A stretch of DNA of 12,361 nt from JAZKFT01 sp963845495. Its GTDB lineage: Bacteria > Bacteroidota > Bacteroidia > Chitinophagales > Chitinophagaceae. Below the pieces are notes generated by a model, which saw only the letters and a program-made list of their open reading frames with translations, was not told where the DNA came from and did not search any database. The position numbers and the translations under genes were made by a program. Within the stretch, counting starts at the first letter, position 1, and every line of letters starts with the position of its first letter. The stretch spans positions 1 to 12,361 of the forward strand of contig CAWJTH010000152.1 in NCBI GenBank assembly GCA_963845495.1, read 5' to 3'. Of the stretch, positions 5,828-12,361 are shown piece after piece.

Positions 5828-6205
5828 TTATAATCCATTTACTTTCCTAAAAATACTTTTTCCAATTTCATCAGTGTTAAAATTTACTAATAAACCAAGC
5901 TTGATATTTGATAATTTTAAATAAATAATCAATTGTTTGTGATGGACAGGCAAAAGAGTTTCAACAGATTTTAATTCGACAACTACTTTATTTTCAATCA
6001 ATAAGTCCAGTCTATAACCAACATCTACTTTGATAGTTTCATAGATCATCTGCAAGCCCACCTGGCTTGCAACCTGCAATCCAGATTTGTTTATTTCATA
6101 CAACAAAGCGGCTTCATATGCAGATTCTAATAAGCCAGGTCCTAAGTTATTAAATACTCTAAATATGCAACCGCGTATAGTGTAGGATATTTCGTTTTCA
6201 AGCAT
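5828..6205 (-). CDS. GxxExxY protein (PDDEXK_3 nuclease-like fold)
   Basis: The 125-residue protein belongs to the GxxExxY family (TIGR04256/PF13366). The name-giving motif is GLLESAY (24-30), within NNLGPGLLESAYEAAL. The nuclease-like core follows: GYRLDLLIENKVVVELK (63-79), with Asp67, Glu77 and Lys79 matching a PD-(D/E)xK arrangement, then HHKQLIIYLKLS (88-99) with the conserved Gln91. The function is unproven; nuclease activity is inferred from fold. I chose the ATG at 6205; an in-frame TTG at 6211 would add two residues only. The gene is intact and sits between inverted repeats that carry TCTGCGGGAAA, suggesting a small mobile or formerly mobile cassette inserted between the CrtA-like and arginine-deiminase-family genes. 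Confidence 0.93.
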   Translation of the reverse strand: MLENEISYTIRGCIFRVFNNLGPGLLESAYEAALLYEINKSGLQVASQVGLQMIYETIKVDVGYRLDLLIENKVVVELKSVETLLPVHHKQLIIYLKLSNIKLGLLVNFNTDEIGKSIFRKVNGL

Positions 6206-6226
6206 AAGCAATATTTATTTATGATT

Positions 6227-6234
6227 CAAATATA
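6227..6234 (-). promoter_or_regulatory. Candidate -7 box for the GxxExxY gene
   Basis: On the - strand this reads TATATTTG, an exact TAnnTTTG match 21 bases before the chosen ATG. The surroundings are very AT-rich, so chance matches are likely, and no -33 box stands out. Confidence 0.35.
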
Positions 6235-6325
6235 TTTAAACATAAATATAATGCTAAGAAAAATAGTAATTCGTGCTTTGTAGAATTGCTAATTCTTAAA
6301 ATTTATACTGATTAATTCTTATTTT

Positions 6326-6362
6326 ATCTGCGAGTTTAAATCATTTTAAATCTGCGGGAAAG
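6326..6362 (+). repeat. Right inverted-repeat unit bracketing the GxxExxY gene
   Basis: The unit begins ATCTGCG, has TTTAAATCAT in the middle and ends AAATCTGCGGGAAAG. It mirrors 5767-5802 and ends three bases before the stop codon of the CrtA-like gene. No target-site duplication is obvious outside either unit. Confidence 0.75.
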
Positions 6363-6365
6363 TCT

Positions 6366-7109
6366 TCAATTATTTCTGATCTTCAATATTTTAAACCGCA
6401 CAAACATTTCTTCGCTGTACCAATTTTCTTTATGCGTTTTTTGGATAACATCAGCATGTTCTCGCATTTTGTAAGCGAAATTTTTCATCTGCAACTTACT
6501 GTCCCAAATGCTAAAAGTGGCTTGTTTGATAAATGGAATTTCACCAATTCCATAAGATATTACGAAACCTTCCGCACCTGTCATTCGCTGTGCGACACCA
6601 TCCACGTTTGCCCAAAAATTTTTTAATTTCGATAATCGAATGGTTGCCCTCGTTAGTATAGCAATTTTGCCTTCATAATCCGTTTGTTTAGGTAGTTCAC
6701 CAAATACCTTTTTACCATCCCAAAGTCCGTGGCCTTCAATTGGTTCTAACAAGTAAGTGGTAACGGTACAACGGAAAAATTTCCAATATTTAAGGAGAAA
6801 GGATGGCAGATAGTGGATGGTGGATGGTGGGCTTATAATTTGACTTTCTTGCATCTTTGAATCCTGTTTTTGTCCGCCATCTGCCATCCTTAAACCGCCA
6901 TCCAATACCGCCAACACCGCCCATTGCCGCCAATCAGGCGTTTTATCGAAAGTACCGTTTCGTCCGCTGCCCATTAGTTTGTAAAAGGAAATTTGTTTGC
7001 TTAGCCAAAGTGGCAAACGAAAAATAGCCATGGAAAAAATAGCAAAAGGAATAGCCCAAATTGGATAGCGAACGATGCTAAGAACCGCTATAGGACTAGA
7101 TTGTGGCAT
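6366..7109 (-). CDS. CrtA-like (spheroidene monooxygenase family) protein with in-frame repeat insertion
   Basis: The 247-residue protein resembles CrtA, the haem-dependent oxygenase that adds keto groups to carotenoids; Bacteroidota homologues have no proven substrate. The C-terminal half is well conserved: ILTRATIRLSKLKNFWANV (151-169), ISYGIGEIPFIKQATFSIWD (184-203), NFAYKMREHADVI (210-222) and NWYSEEMFVRF (229-239). The N-terminal part has a hydrophobic stretch (13-35) and GSGRNGTFDKTPDWRQW (47-63). Residues about 69-104 are unlike the rest and are encoded by a palindromic repeat segment (6799-6904) that keeps the frame open. No carotenoid genes are adjacent. The FkbM gene lies 45 bp upstream on the same strand. 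Whether the insertion leaves the protein active is unknown. Confidence 0.83.
   Translation of the reverse strand: MPQSSPIAVLSIVRYPIWAIPFAIFSMAIFRLPLWLSKQISFYKLMGSGRNGTFDKTPDWRQWAVLAVLDGGLRMADGGQKQDSKMQESQIISPPSTIHYLPSFLLKYWKFFRCTVTTYLLEPIEGHGLWDGKKVFGELPKQTDYEGKIAILTRATIRLSKLKNFWANVDGVAQRMTGAEGFVISYGIGEIPFIKQATFSIWDSKLQMKNFAYKMREHADVIQKTHKENWYSEEMFVRFKILKIRNN
6799..6904 (+). repeat. Palindromic repeat segment inside the CrtA-like gene
   Basis: AAGGATGGCAGAT (6799-6811) and ATCTGCCATCCTT (6879-6891) are a perfect 13-bp inverted repeat 67 bases apart. Next to the left arm are overlapping TGGATGG words (6814-6828), and next to the right arm are CCGCCAT words (6875-6880, 6896-6902). GGATGGC/GCCATCC-rich motifs of this type look like an interspersed repeat. 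The segment is in frame and adds about 35 residues. Confidence 0.65.
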
Positions 7110-7121
7110 ATAAATGTGTCT

Positions 7122-7146
7122 CGCAGAAAACGGTGAAAACGCAGAA
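7122..7146 (+). repeat. Direct CGCAGAA repeat between FkbM and CrtA-like genes
   Basis: CGCAGAA occurs at 7122-7128 and 7140-7146 with a period of 18, separated by an A-rich spacer. It lies in the 45-bp gap between the two genes; probably repeat debris. Confidence 0.35.
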
Positions 7147-7154
7147 GGTTAGAA

Positions 7155-7928
7155 TTATTGCGCAATAAATTTTTCCACCACATCGGATTTATGTAATGGA
7201 ACAAACAACAAATCGCCGATTACTTCTTGAGTAGTTTTTGTAACTGGTATTAGTTGTTTCTTTTTTGCATAAAAGCTTTTGTAACCAAGGCTCCACATCA
7301 TCAACAAAATTTTTGTTTTGTTTTCGCCGTCGGTTTCTATTTGCATCATAGGTTGCTGGTTGGCAATTAATGGTTGCATTAGTGGAATAACTGGAATTTC
7401 GTAACCTTCGATATCACATTTGATGTAATCGATTTTGCCCAATTTTTCAAACAAACGCAAAGGGTTACGCATATCCACTTTATATTTTTCGCCCTCGGCT
7501 AGGGTAGCGGTTTCTTCGTTTTTTAACACCCGCATTAAGCCATGGCGGTGTTTATCGCTGGTTGGGTTTCCCATGGTAATGGTGCCATCTTTTTCGCCCA
7601 AGGCATACGGCAACACGGTTACATTTTTACAATCGCTGATGTTTTTTTCCAATACACTGCGATATAATTCAATTGGTTCAACCGTAAAAACCTTGCCGGT
7701 TGAGCCAACCAATTGCGAGAAAATTTTTGTAAAATACCCCAAATTTCCACCGATGTCAATTACTGTTTGTCCGGGTTTAATAAGGTTGCGAACAAAATAA
7801 TGGGAATAGTAAGAAGGGTTATTTTTAAGCCAACCTTTTTTATAGAATGAAAAAAATATATTGCTAATCAATTGCAAGTATTTTTTTTGTCCAAGTATTC
7901 TGTTAAGGATGGATTTTAATTGTTTCAC
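7155..7928 (-). CDS. FkbM family methyltransferase
   Basis: The 257-residue protein is a class I SAM-dependent methyltransferase of the FkbM type (PF05050), a group that O-methylates diverse small molecules and surface sugars. Motif I is VIDIGGNLGYFTKIF (56-70), the acidic end of strand 2 is TVEP (82-85, Glu84), and the FkbM-typical IKCDIEGYE is at 169-177. The C-terminal LFVPL is the usual end of the fold. The start is GTG at 7928: the upstream reading frame has no ATG before an in-frame stop, and the next internal ATG lies after the SAM motif. The substrate cannot be told from context; no sugar-biosynthesis genes adjoin. It lies 99 bp downstream of the KilA-N gene and 45 bp upstream of the CrtA-like gene. 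Confidence 0.9.
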   Translation of the reverse strand: MKQLKSILNRILGQKKYLQLISNIFFSFYKKGWLKNNPSYYSHYFVRNLIKPGQTVIDIGGNLGYFTKIFSQLVGSTGKVFTVEPIELYRSVLEKNISDCKNVTVLPYALGEKDGTITMGNPTSDKHRHGLMRVLKNEETATLAEGEKYKVDMRNPLRLFEKLGKIDYIKCDIEGYEIPVIPLMQPLIANQQPMMQIETDGENKTKILLMMWSLGYKSFYAKKKQLIPVTKTTQEVIGDLLFVPLHKSDVVEKFIAQ

Positions 7929-8027
7929 TATTTGGAAATATTTTCTTTGAAAGGTTCGTATATTATTTCAACGTTTTAAAAGACTTGCTATTTACAAGAG
8001 ATGTCATCTGACTTATGGCCATTTCAT

Positions 8028-8780
8028 TTAGTTTGATAAGTCTATCACATATTGTGGAATATTTTGTTTGATGAGCATTGCGTTAATACTTTCTAGATTA
8101 GATAGTACAACTAATTGTTCCAATGTTGCGGTATCTCTGATGTTTCCTTTTTCATTGGTTTTTTCGCTTCTCCATTGTCTAGCAGTTTTTCCAAATAAGG
8201 CAACATTTAATAGGTCTGCTTCGTCCGAATAAACAAATATTTTCTGTTGCGCAGAGATATTTTCAGGAATCAAATTTTCTTTGATAGCATCCGTATGAAT
8301 TTGATAATTTACTTTGGCCAGTGTTCTTTGTAAATTCCAATCTAATTTTAAACGATCGTTTTCTTCCTCTTTTAGACGCTGGTATTCCTTAACCAACAGT
8401 AATTGAAACTTTGGGCTTATCCACATGCCAAAATGAAATGCAATATCTTTATGAGCGTAGGTGGCACCATATCTACCAGCTTTGGCCGTAATACCGATAG
8501 CCTTGGTTCGTTCAATCCATTGTTTAACGGAGAGAACGAAGTTATTGCTTCCTGAATCATTTTTAATTGTACCGAATTCGGTATAATTAAAATTTGGATT
8601 ATAAAGCGCTTCCCATTCACCAATGTATTCAATGGTGTTTTTTAAACTAAGCCATTTAATGATAATAACTTCTTGCAATTGGCTTTTTGCCATATCAGTT
8701 AATGAAATATAATCATCTTCTTTTTGGGAGATTATAGTAATTTGAATATCTCCAATATTTAATGATTTGACTTTTGCCAT
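8028..8780 (-). CDS. KilA-N domain protein
   Basis: This 250-residue protein carries a KilA-N domain (PF04383), a DNA-binding module shared with phages and large DNA viruses. The domain runs from about residue 22 to 140: YISLTDMAK (24-32), IKWLSLKNTIEYIGEWEALYNPNF-type core (41-64), SVKQWIERTKAIGITAKAG-type helix (84-102) and GTYAHKDIAFHFGMWISPKF-type segment (about 106-125), which is the most conserved part. After a charged helix (130-160), residues 160-250 form a second, mostly helical region with VYSDEADLLNVALFGKTARQWR (183-204) and a final QLVVLSNLESINAMLI. There is no signal peptide. No phage structural, integrase or repressor genes are nearby, so it looks like a domesticated or isolated accessory gene. 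The regulatory target is unknown. Confidence 0.9.
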   Translation of the reverse strand: MAKVKSLNIGDIQITIISQKEDDYISLTDMAKSQLQEVIIIKWLSLKNTIEYIGEWEALYNPNFNYTEFGTIKNDSGSNNFVLSVKQWIERTKAIGITAKAGRYGATYAHKDIAFHFGMWISPKFQLLLVKEYQRLKEEENDRLKLDWNLQRTLAKVNYQIHTDAIKENLIPENISAQQKIFVYSDEADLLNVALFGKTARQWRSEKTNEKGNIRDTATLEQLVVLSNLESINAMLIKQNIPQYVIDLSN

Positions 8781-8812
8781 ACATTTTTGAATATAACAAG
8801 CTTAGATTTTAA

Positions 8813-8826
8813 TTTTCTGCAGAAAA
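8813..8826. terminator. Perfect 14-bp palindrome after the S41 protease gene
   Basis: TTTTCTGCAGAAAA is a perfect palindrome without a loop, lying seven bases past the S41 stop codon and 33 bases before the KilA-N ATG on the - strand. In RNA it could fold only with an unpaired tip, so terminator function is weak; it could also be an operator. Confidence 0.35.
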
Positions 8827-8832
8827 ATGAAC

Positions 8833-10410
8833 TTATTTCACCACCTCCAAAGCTTTTTTAAATGTTGCATCGTTGGTATTTTCCACTTCGTAAAAGCCAT
8901 TTTTCCGCCATTTAAAATTGGCTAAATTGGCTTTAATTAAAAGAAGCGCCTCATTTTTTAAAGCAGTATTGTTTGGTAAATCAATACTGTCTTTTTTAGC
9001 AAAACCAACTAGCTGCTCCCACGTATTTGCGGGTAAAACATAAGTAGTGTCAAAAGCTTGCGCATTAGCAAATTTTGGAAATGCTGCTAGATTGTTTTTA
9101 TACATATTAAAAGCAAAATCAAGCAAAACACCATGGGCAAATAACTTGGCAGATGATGAACTGTAAAAGCCAGAATCCATCGGCACATAAATATCGGGAG
9201 AAATGCCGCCGCCACCGTATACTAATCTACCATTTGTGGTTTTGTATACTTTCCCCTTTTTATAACTGCTGTCGTTTAACAATGTATCGGTATGATTGAT
9301 GCGATCCAACACTTCTTCGTTGTACAATTTTCTTCCGCCGGTGTACGATTTTTGGATACTGCGGCCGAGTGGTGTATAATAACGTGCAACCGTAAGCCGC
9401 AAACCGCCACCATTGCTCAATTCAAATTGTTCTTGCACCAAACCTTTGCCAAAACTGCGACGACCGATAATAGTAGCACGGTCGTTATCCTGCAATGCAC
9501 CGGCAAGCACTTCGCTGGCGCTGGCACTTAATTCATCCATTAAAACCACTAATTTACCTTCTTCAAAAACACCGGGTTTTGTGGCGGGGTATTCTTTTTT
9601 AGCAACGTTTGCACCTTCGGTGTACACAATCATTTTGCCATCTTCCAAAAATTCATCGGCAATATTTACCGCGGCTTCCAATACGCCGCCGCCGTTTCCA
9701 CGTAGGTCGAGAATCAAACTTTTCATACCCCTACTTTTAAGCGTGTCCATGGCGCTCATAAATTCGATGTAAGTGGTTTCCGAAAATTTATTCAATTTTA
9801 AATAACCGACACCTGGACTTGCTATATAAGCCGCATCAACCGAAGGAATAGGGATAACGCCACGCTTAACCGTTTTTACAATCGACTGGCCATTGCGGAT
9901 AATTGAAATATCGACCAGAGTGCCTTTTTGACCACGAATAAATTTGCGAAGTGAGTCTGGATCTCGCTTTACGCCTGCCACCGTACTATCGCCAACTTTA
10001 ATAATTTGATCGCCAACGTGTAAACCAGCCATTTCAGACGGCCCTTTTTCCACTACACTTGTAACATTCATGGTGTCGTTCAACATTAAAAATTCTATGC
10101 CGATTCCCTGAAAATTACCGCGTAGTTCTGAGGCAATATCGTCAACCTTGGACGGCGGGATATAAACGGTATGCGGATCCAATTTGTTTAACACCGCGTC
10201 GATGGCTGCGCCATTCAGCGTATCTAAATTTATTTTGTCAACGTATTTTGCTTTTACCAGTTCAAGTACTTCATCAACCGTATTGTTGCCGCTTGTTATG
10301 TTGTTGCTTCTGCCAACAGCCGATTGTAATTGATAACCGATAATAATACCAACCAGCAACACCAAACTAAAAAGCAAGGGTAGCCAAACATTCACCTTTT
10401 TTTGTTCCAT
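8833..10410 (-). CDS. C-terminal processing peptidase, S41 family (CtpA-like)
   Basis: The 525-residue serine protease is anchored by one N-terminal hydrophobic segment (about residues 8-27) and is expected to act in the periplasm. Order: helical region, substrate lid DPHTVYIPP (78-86), GNFQGIGIEF (98-107), PDZ domain (about 100-180, with VVEKGPSEMAGLHVGDQIIKV), then the catalytic domain. GVGYLKLNKFSETT (200-213) and LILDLRGNGGG (232-242) precede the catalytic SASASE segment; Ser297, Lys322 and Gln326 have the 25- and 4-residue spacing of the CtpB/Prc Ser-Lys-Gln triad. A C-terminal extension (410-525) is usual in Bacteroidota. These enzymes trim C-termini of exported proteins and help control cell-wall hydrolases; the substrate here is unknown. 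It has 134 bp of upstream spacer with a candidate promoter. Confidence 0.95.
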   Translation of the reverse strand: MEQKKVNVWLPLLFSLVLLVGIIIGYQLQSAVGRSNNITSGNNTVDEVLELVKAKYVDKINLDTLNGAAIDAVLNKLDPHTVYIPPSKVDDIASELRGNFQGIGIEFLMLNDTMNVTSVVEKGPSEMAGLHVGDQIIKVGDSTVAGVKRDPDSLRKFIRGQKGTLVDISIIRNGQSIVKTVKRGVIPIPSVDAAYIASPGVGYLKLNKFSETTYIEFMSAMDTLKSRGMKSLILDLRGNGGGVLEAAVNIADEFLEDGKMIVYTEGANVAKKEYPATKPGVFEEGKLVVLMDELSASASEVLAGALQDNDRATIIGRRSFGKGLVQEQFELSNGGGLRLTVARYYTPLGRSIQKSYTGGRKLYNEEVLDRINHTDTLLNDSSYKKGKVYKTTNGRLVYGGGGISPDIYVPMDSGFYSSSSAKLFAHGVLLDFAFNMYKNNLAAFPKFANAQAFDTTYVLPANTWEQLVGFAKKDSIDLPNNTALKNEALLLIKANLANFKWRKNGFYEVENTNDATFKKALEVVK

Positions 10411-10434
10411 ATCTAACTAAAAAATTCAAGTCGC

Positions 10435-10442
10435 CAAAAGTA
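10435..10442 (-). promoter_or_regulatory. Candidate -7 box for the S41 protease gene
   Basis: On the - strand this reads TACTTTTG, an exact TAnnTTTG match 24 bases before the ATG at 10410. It overlaps a direct repeat (10439-10457). No -33 box is clear. Confidence 0.4.
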
Positions 10443-10457
10443 CAGGTTGCAGTACAG
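10439..10457. promoter_or_regulatory. Direct repeat overlapping the S41 promoter candidate
   Basis: AGTACAG occurs at 10439-10445 and 10451-10457, 12 bases apart, overlapping the start of the candidate -7 box. This spacing is near one helical turn and could suit a dimeric regulator; function is a guess. Confidence 0.35.
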
Positions 10458-10544
10458 ATTTACCGCTTATGATTTTAGGTTAGCGCAGAAACTTGTTCCG
10501 TTGGAATAAATTCACACAAATTTCACTATAAAATAAAAATGCAA

Positions 10545-11405
10545 TTATTTAGATCCATCCAAGTATTTAATTATCGCCATTACGTCTTCCTCGCCCAAAC
10601 CTTTGTTTAAAGCTTCGTTATAACTGTTAAATAATGGTGTTGATAAAGGCAAATCCATGCCGGCCGCTTTAGCCAGTCTTAAATCCTTCGCCATTAATTT
10701 AAGCGCAAACGCAGGCGGAAAATTATTGCTTAGGATAGCAGGTGTTTTTAATTTCATGATGGCGTTGCCAATAGCGCCTTCGTTAATAATGGTTAGCATA
10801 TCTTCTTTTTTAACCCCATTTTGTGATGCGAATAAAACTGTTTCAGCCATGCCTTGCAACACCAAAGCCAATAAATAATTAATGGCCAGTTTAGCGGAAC
10901 TGCCAACGCCATTTTCGCCCAAATGCAACGATAATTTTCCGATGACATCAAACATCGGTTTTGCTTTTTGATACGTTTCGGCGCTGCCGCCTACCAAAAT
11001 AATCAAAGTACCGTCTTGTGCAGGTTTTACGCTTCCAGAAACCGGCGCTTCCAGAAAATCAATTTGCTTTTGCTGGCAAGCGTCTGCTAAATATTTGGAG
11101 GTTTCTGGCGAAACCGTACTCATGTCTATTATTAATTTACCGGGTTTTGCACTGGCCAATAAACCAGCCTCACCTTCAAAAAGTGCTTTTACGGCGTTAT
11201 CATCGCTAACCATGGTAAACACCACATCGCAATTATCTATTAATGCCGCAGCATTTTCTGCAGATGTAGCACCAGCCTCAATTACAGGTTGTTCTTTTTC
11301 TTTAGTGCGATTAAAAACCGTTACTTCAAAACCTGCTTTCAATAAGTTTTTTACAATGGGCGTGCCCATGTTGCCAAGTCCTATCCAACCTAATTTTGGT
11401 TTCAT
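10545..11405 (-). CDS. NAD(P)-dependent beta-hydroxyacid dehydrogenase (3-hydroxyisobutyrate dehydrogenase family)
   Basis: The 286-residue cytosolic enzyme belongs to the beta-hydroxyacid dehydrogenase family. The dinucleotide-binding motif is GLGNMG (9-14). The following FNRTKEK (31-37) suits NADP better than NAD, since Arg/Thr/Lys replace the acidic residue of NAD-specific members; this suggests a reductase of the GLYR1/succinic-semialdehyde-reductase type. The substrate loop is EAPVSGSVKPAQDGTL (119-134), where the family has xAPVSGG. The catalytic Lys172 and Asn176 lie in KLAINYLL. Length is normal. The aldo/keto reductase gene lies 137 bp upstream on the same strand. The physiological substrate is not determined; 3-hydroxyisobutyrate, glyoxylate or succinic semialdehyde are all possible. 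Confidence 0.92.
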   Translation of the reverse strand: MKPKLGWIGLGNMGTPIVKNLLKAGFEVTVFNRTKEKEQPVIEAGATSAENAAALIDNCDVVFTMVSDDNAVKALFEGEAGLLASAKPGKLIIDMSTVSPETSKYLADACQQKQIDFLEAPVSGSVKPAQDGTLIILVGGSAETYQKAKPMFDVIGKLSLHLGENGVGSSAKLAINYLLALVLQGMAETVLFASQNGVKKEDMLTIINEGAIGNAIMKLKTPAILSNNFPPAFALKLMAKDLRLAKAAGMDLPLSTPLFNSYNEALNKGLGEEDVMAIIKYLDGSK

Positions 11406-11542
11406 CTGAACTATGATTTATTTGATTATTAGCTTTTTCAGCAAAAAATAAAGTTAGAAATTATGCTAAACAGTGGTTTATTTAGTTTTTATAATGAAAT
11501 CATTGAAATCAAAATAATTAAATAATCGCAGGTCAGACATCC

Positions 11543-12361
11543 CTAATTCTTATCCACGAATTTATATTGCGATTCGCTATACCGATCTCCCGTGTTTGGA
11601 AATTCGGCCAATAATTTTTCGATATTGGCAAAATCGGTTGCATTTAAAACTACGTTTACGGCTCCAGCATTTTCTTCCAAGTATTTTCTTCTTTTCGTGC
11701 CGGGGATCGGGATAATATTTTCGCCCTGCGCTAACACCCACGCCAATGCCAATTGTGCCGGCGTGCAACCCTTTTCTTTTGCCAAATCTGCAAATCCTGC
11801 CGATAAATGCTTATTATTATCAGCATATTCGGCTTGGTAACGAGGCAATCCTTTCCTAAAATCATTGTCTGCCAATGTTGAAACATCCAACGTGTTGGTA
11901 ACCAAGCCACGTGCCAGCGGGCTAAACGGAACAAACGAAATCTTTAATTCTTTGCACAAAGGAATAATTTCTTTTTCAGCATCCCGTGTCAGTAAGGAAT
12001 ACTCGCTTTGTAATGCGCTGATTGGGTGCACAATATGCGCCCGGCGTATGGAATTGGCCGAGGCTTCCGACAGTCCCAAATATTTTACTTTACCTTCTTT
12101 CACCAAATCGGCCATAGCGCCTACCATTTCTTCTACCGGCACATTTGGATCGATGCGGTGGGCATAGTATAAATCGATCACCTCAATATTTAATCGTTTC
12201 AAACTGGCTTCAACCGCAGTTTTAATATAAGCTGGCGAACCGTTGAATTCTGTTAATTTCCCATCAGGGCCTGCCGTAAAACCAAATTTTGTGGCAATAA
12301 AAATTTTATCACGATTCGGCTTCAACACTTTTGCTACTAATTCTTCGTTTTTACCATTGGC
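11543..12361 (-). CDS. Aldo/keto reductase, N-terminus cut by the window edge
   Basis: The reading frame stays open to the end of the window, giving 272 codons; the peptide at the edge reads ANGKNEELVAKVLKP, the usual helix after the catalytic Tyr region, so about 50-60 N-terminal residues with the Asp and Tyr of the active site are missing. A GTG at 12328 is only an internal codon, not the start. Visible parts are KIFIATKFGF, which holds the catalytic Lys, IDLYYAHRIDPNVPVEE, which holds the catalytic His, SALQSEYSLLTRDAEKE and FVPFSPLARGLVT, then the cofactor-binding IIPIPGTKRRKYLEENAGA typical of NADPH binding. The family reduces aldehydes and ketones with NADPH; the sequence fits the yeast-YakC/AKR13-like branch. 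Substrate unknown. Confidence 0.93.
   Translation of the reverse strand, partial: ANGKNEELVAKVLKPNRDKIFIATKFGFTAGPDGKLTEFNGSPAYIKTAVEASLKRLNIEVIDLYYAHRIDPNVPVEEMVGAMADLVKEGKVKYLGLSEASANSIRRAHIVHPISALQSEYSLLTRDAEKEIIPLCKELKISFVPFSPLARGLVTNTLDVSTLADNDFRKGLPRYQAEYADNNKHLSAGFADLAKEKGCTPAQLALAWVLAQGENIIPIPGTKRRKYLEENAGAVNVVLNATDFANIEKLLAEFPNTGDRYSESQYKFVDKN

Noticed and set aside
5767..6362. CRISPR array from the recurring TCTGCGGGAAA units
   Set aside because: Only a few copies in both orientations, with irregular spacing and a coding gene in between; no spacer structure or cas gene.
6366..7928. FkbM methyltransferase plus CrtA-like oxygenase as a carotenoid-modifying pathway
   Set aside because: No phytoene synthase, desaturase, cyclase or glycosyltransferase gene is in the window, and the FkbM substrate cannot be told.
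5828..9000. GxxExxY, KilA-N and S23-type genes as parts of one new defence system
   Set aside because: They are separated by ordinary metabolic genes, are not spaced as an operon, and no known effector or sensor partner is present. Shared cassette-like behaviour is the simpler reading.
11521..11542. Terminator after the aldo/keto reductase gene
   Set aside because: No stable stem with a T-tract is visible in the spacer to the next gene.

Overview
The window looks like a chromosomal stretch from a low-GC Bacteroidota, probably of the Chitinophagaceae/Sphingobacteriales type. The grounds are A-rich leaders without Shine-Dalgarno sites, several candidate -7 boxes of the Bacteroidota form TAnnTTTG, and gene families typical of that phylum (CtlX-like amidinohydrolase, CrtA-like monooxygenase, S23-type four-helix protein, GxxExxY protein). 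The phylum call is fairly safe; the family-level call is inference.

Left part, + strand (1-2834): the 3' end of rplA, then rplJ and rplL, closed by a clear intrinsic terminator. The usual rpoB-rpoC continuation is not present. Next come two exported proteins of unknown role: a Thr/Ala/Lys-rich secreted protein ending in a GPxGGxYYI module, which has its own terminator, and a 246-residue hypothetical protein. A terminator hairpin at 2808-2833 ends this side and lies at the convergent junction.

Right part, - strand (2832-12361): all genes run leftward. In transcription order they are an aldo/keto reductase (cut by the window edge), a 3-hydroxyisobutyrate-dehydrogenase-like reductase, a CtpA-type S41 protease with a PDZ domain, a KilA-N domain protein, a FkbM methyltransferase, a CrtA-like monooxygenase, a GxxExxY protein, an arginine-deiminase-family enzyme, an S23-type four-helix-bundle protein and a CtlX-like hydrolase. 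Spacing is mostly 40-150 bp, so these are probably several small transcription units rather than one operon.

Two themes stand out. First, the arginine-deiminase-family enzyme and the CtlX-like hydrolase are near neighbours and could together convert arginine to ornithine through citrulline without a carbamoyl-phosphate step; a four-helix-bundle gene sits between them. Second, the region is peppered with small repeats and cassette-like genes. The GxxExxY gene is bracketed by about 36-bp imperfect inverted repeats. The CrtA-like gene carries an in-frame palindromic segment of about 105 bp. The rplJ-rplL spacer holds a degenerate 8-bp tandem repeat and a strong hairpin. I did not find convincing evidence of a new defence or biosynthetic system; the repeat-bracketed GxxExxY unit and the in-frame repeat in the CrtA-like gene are the best leads. 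No gene-free stretch exceeds 300 bases.
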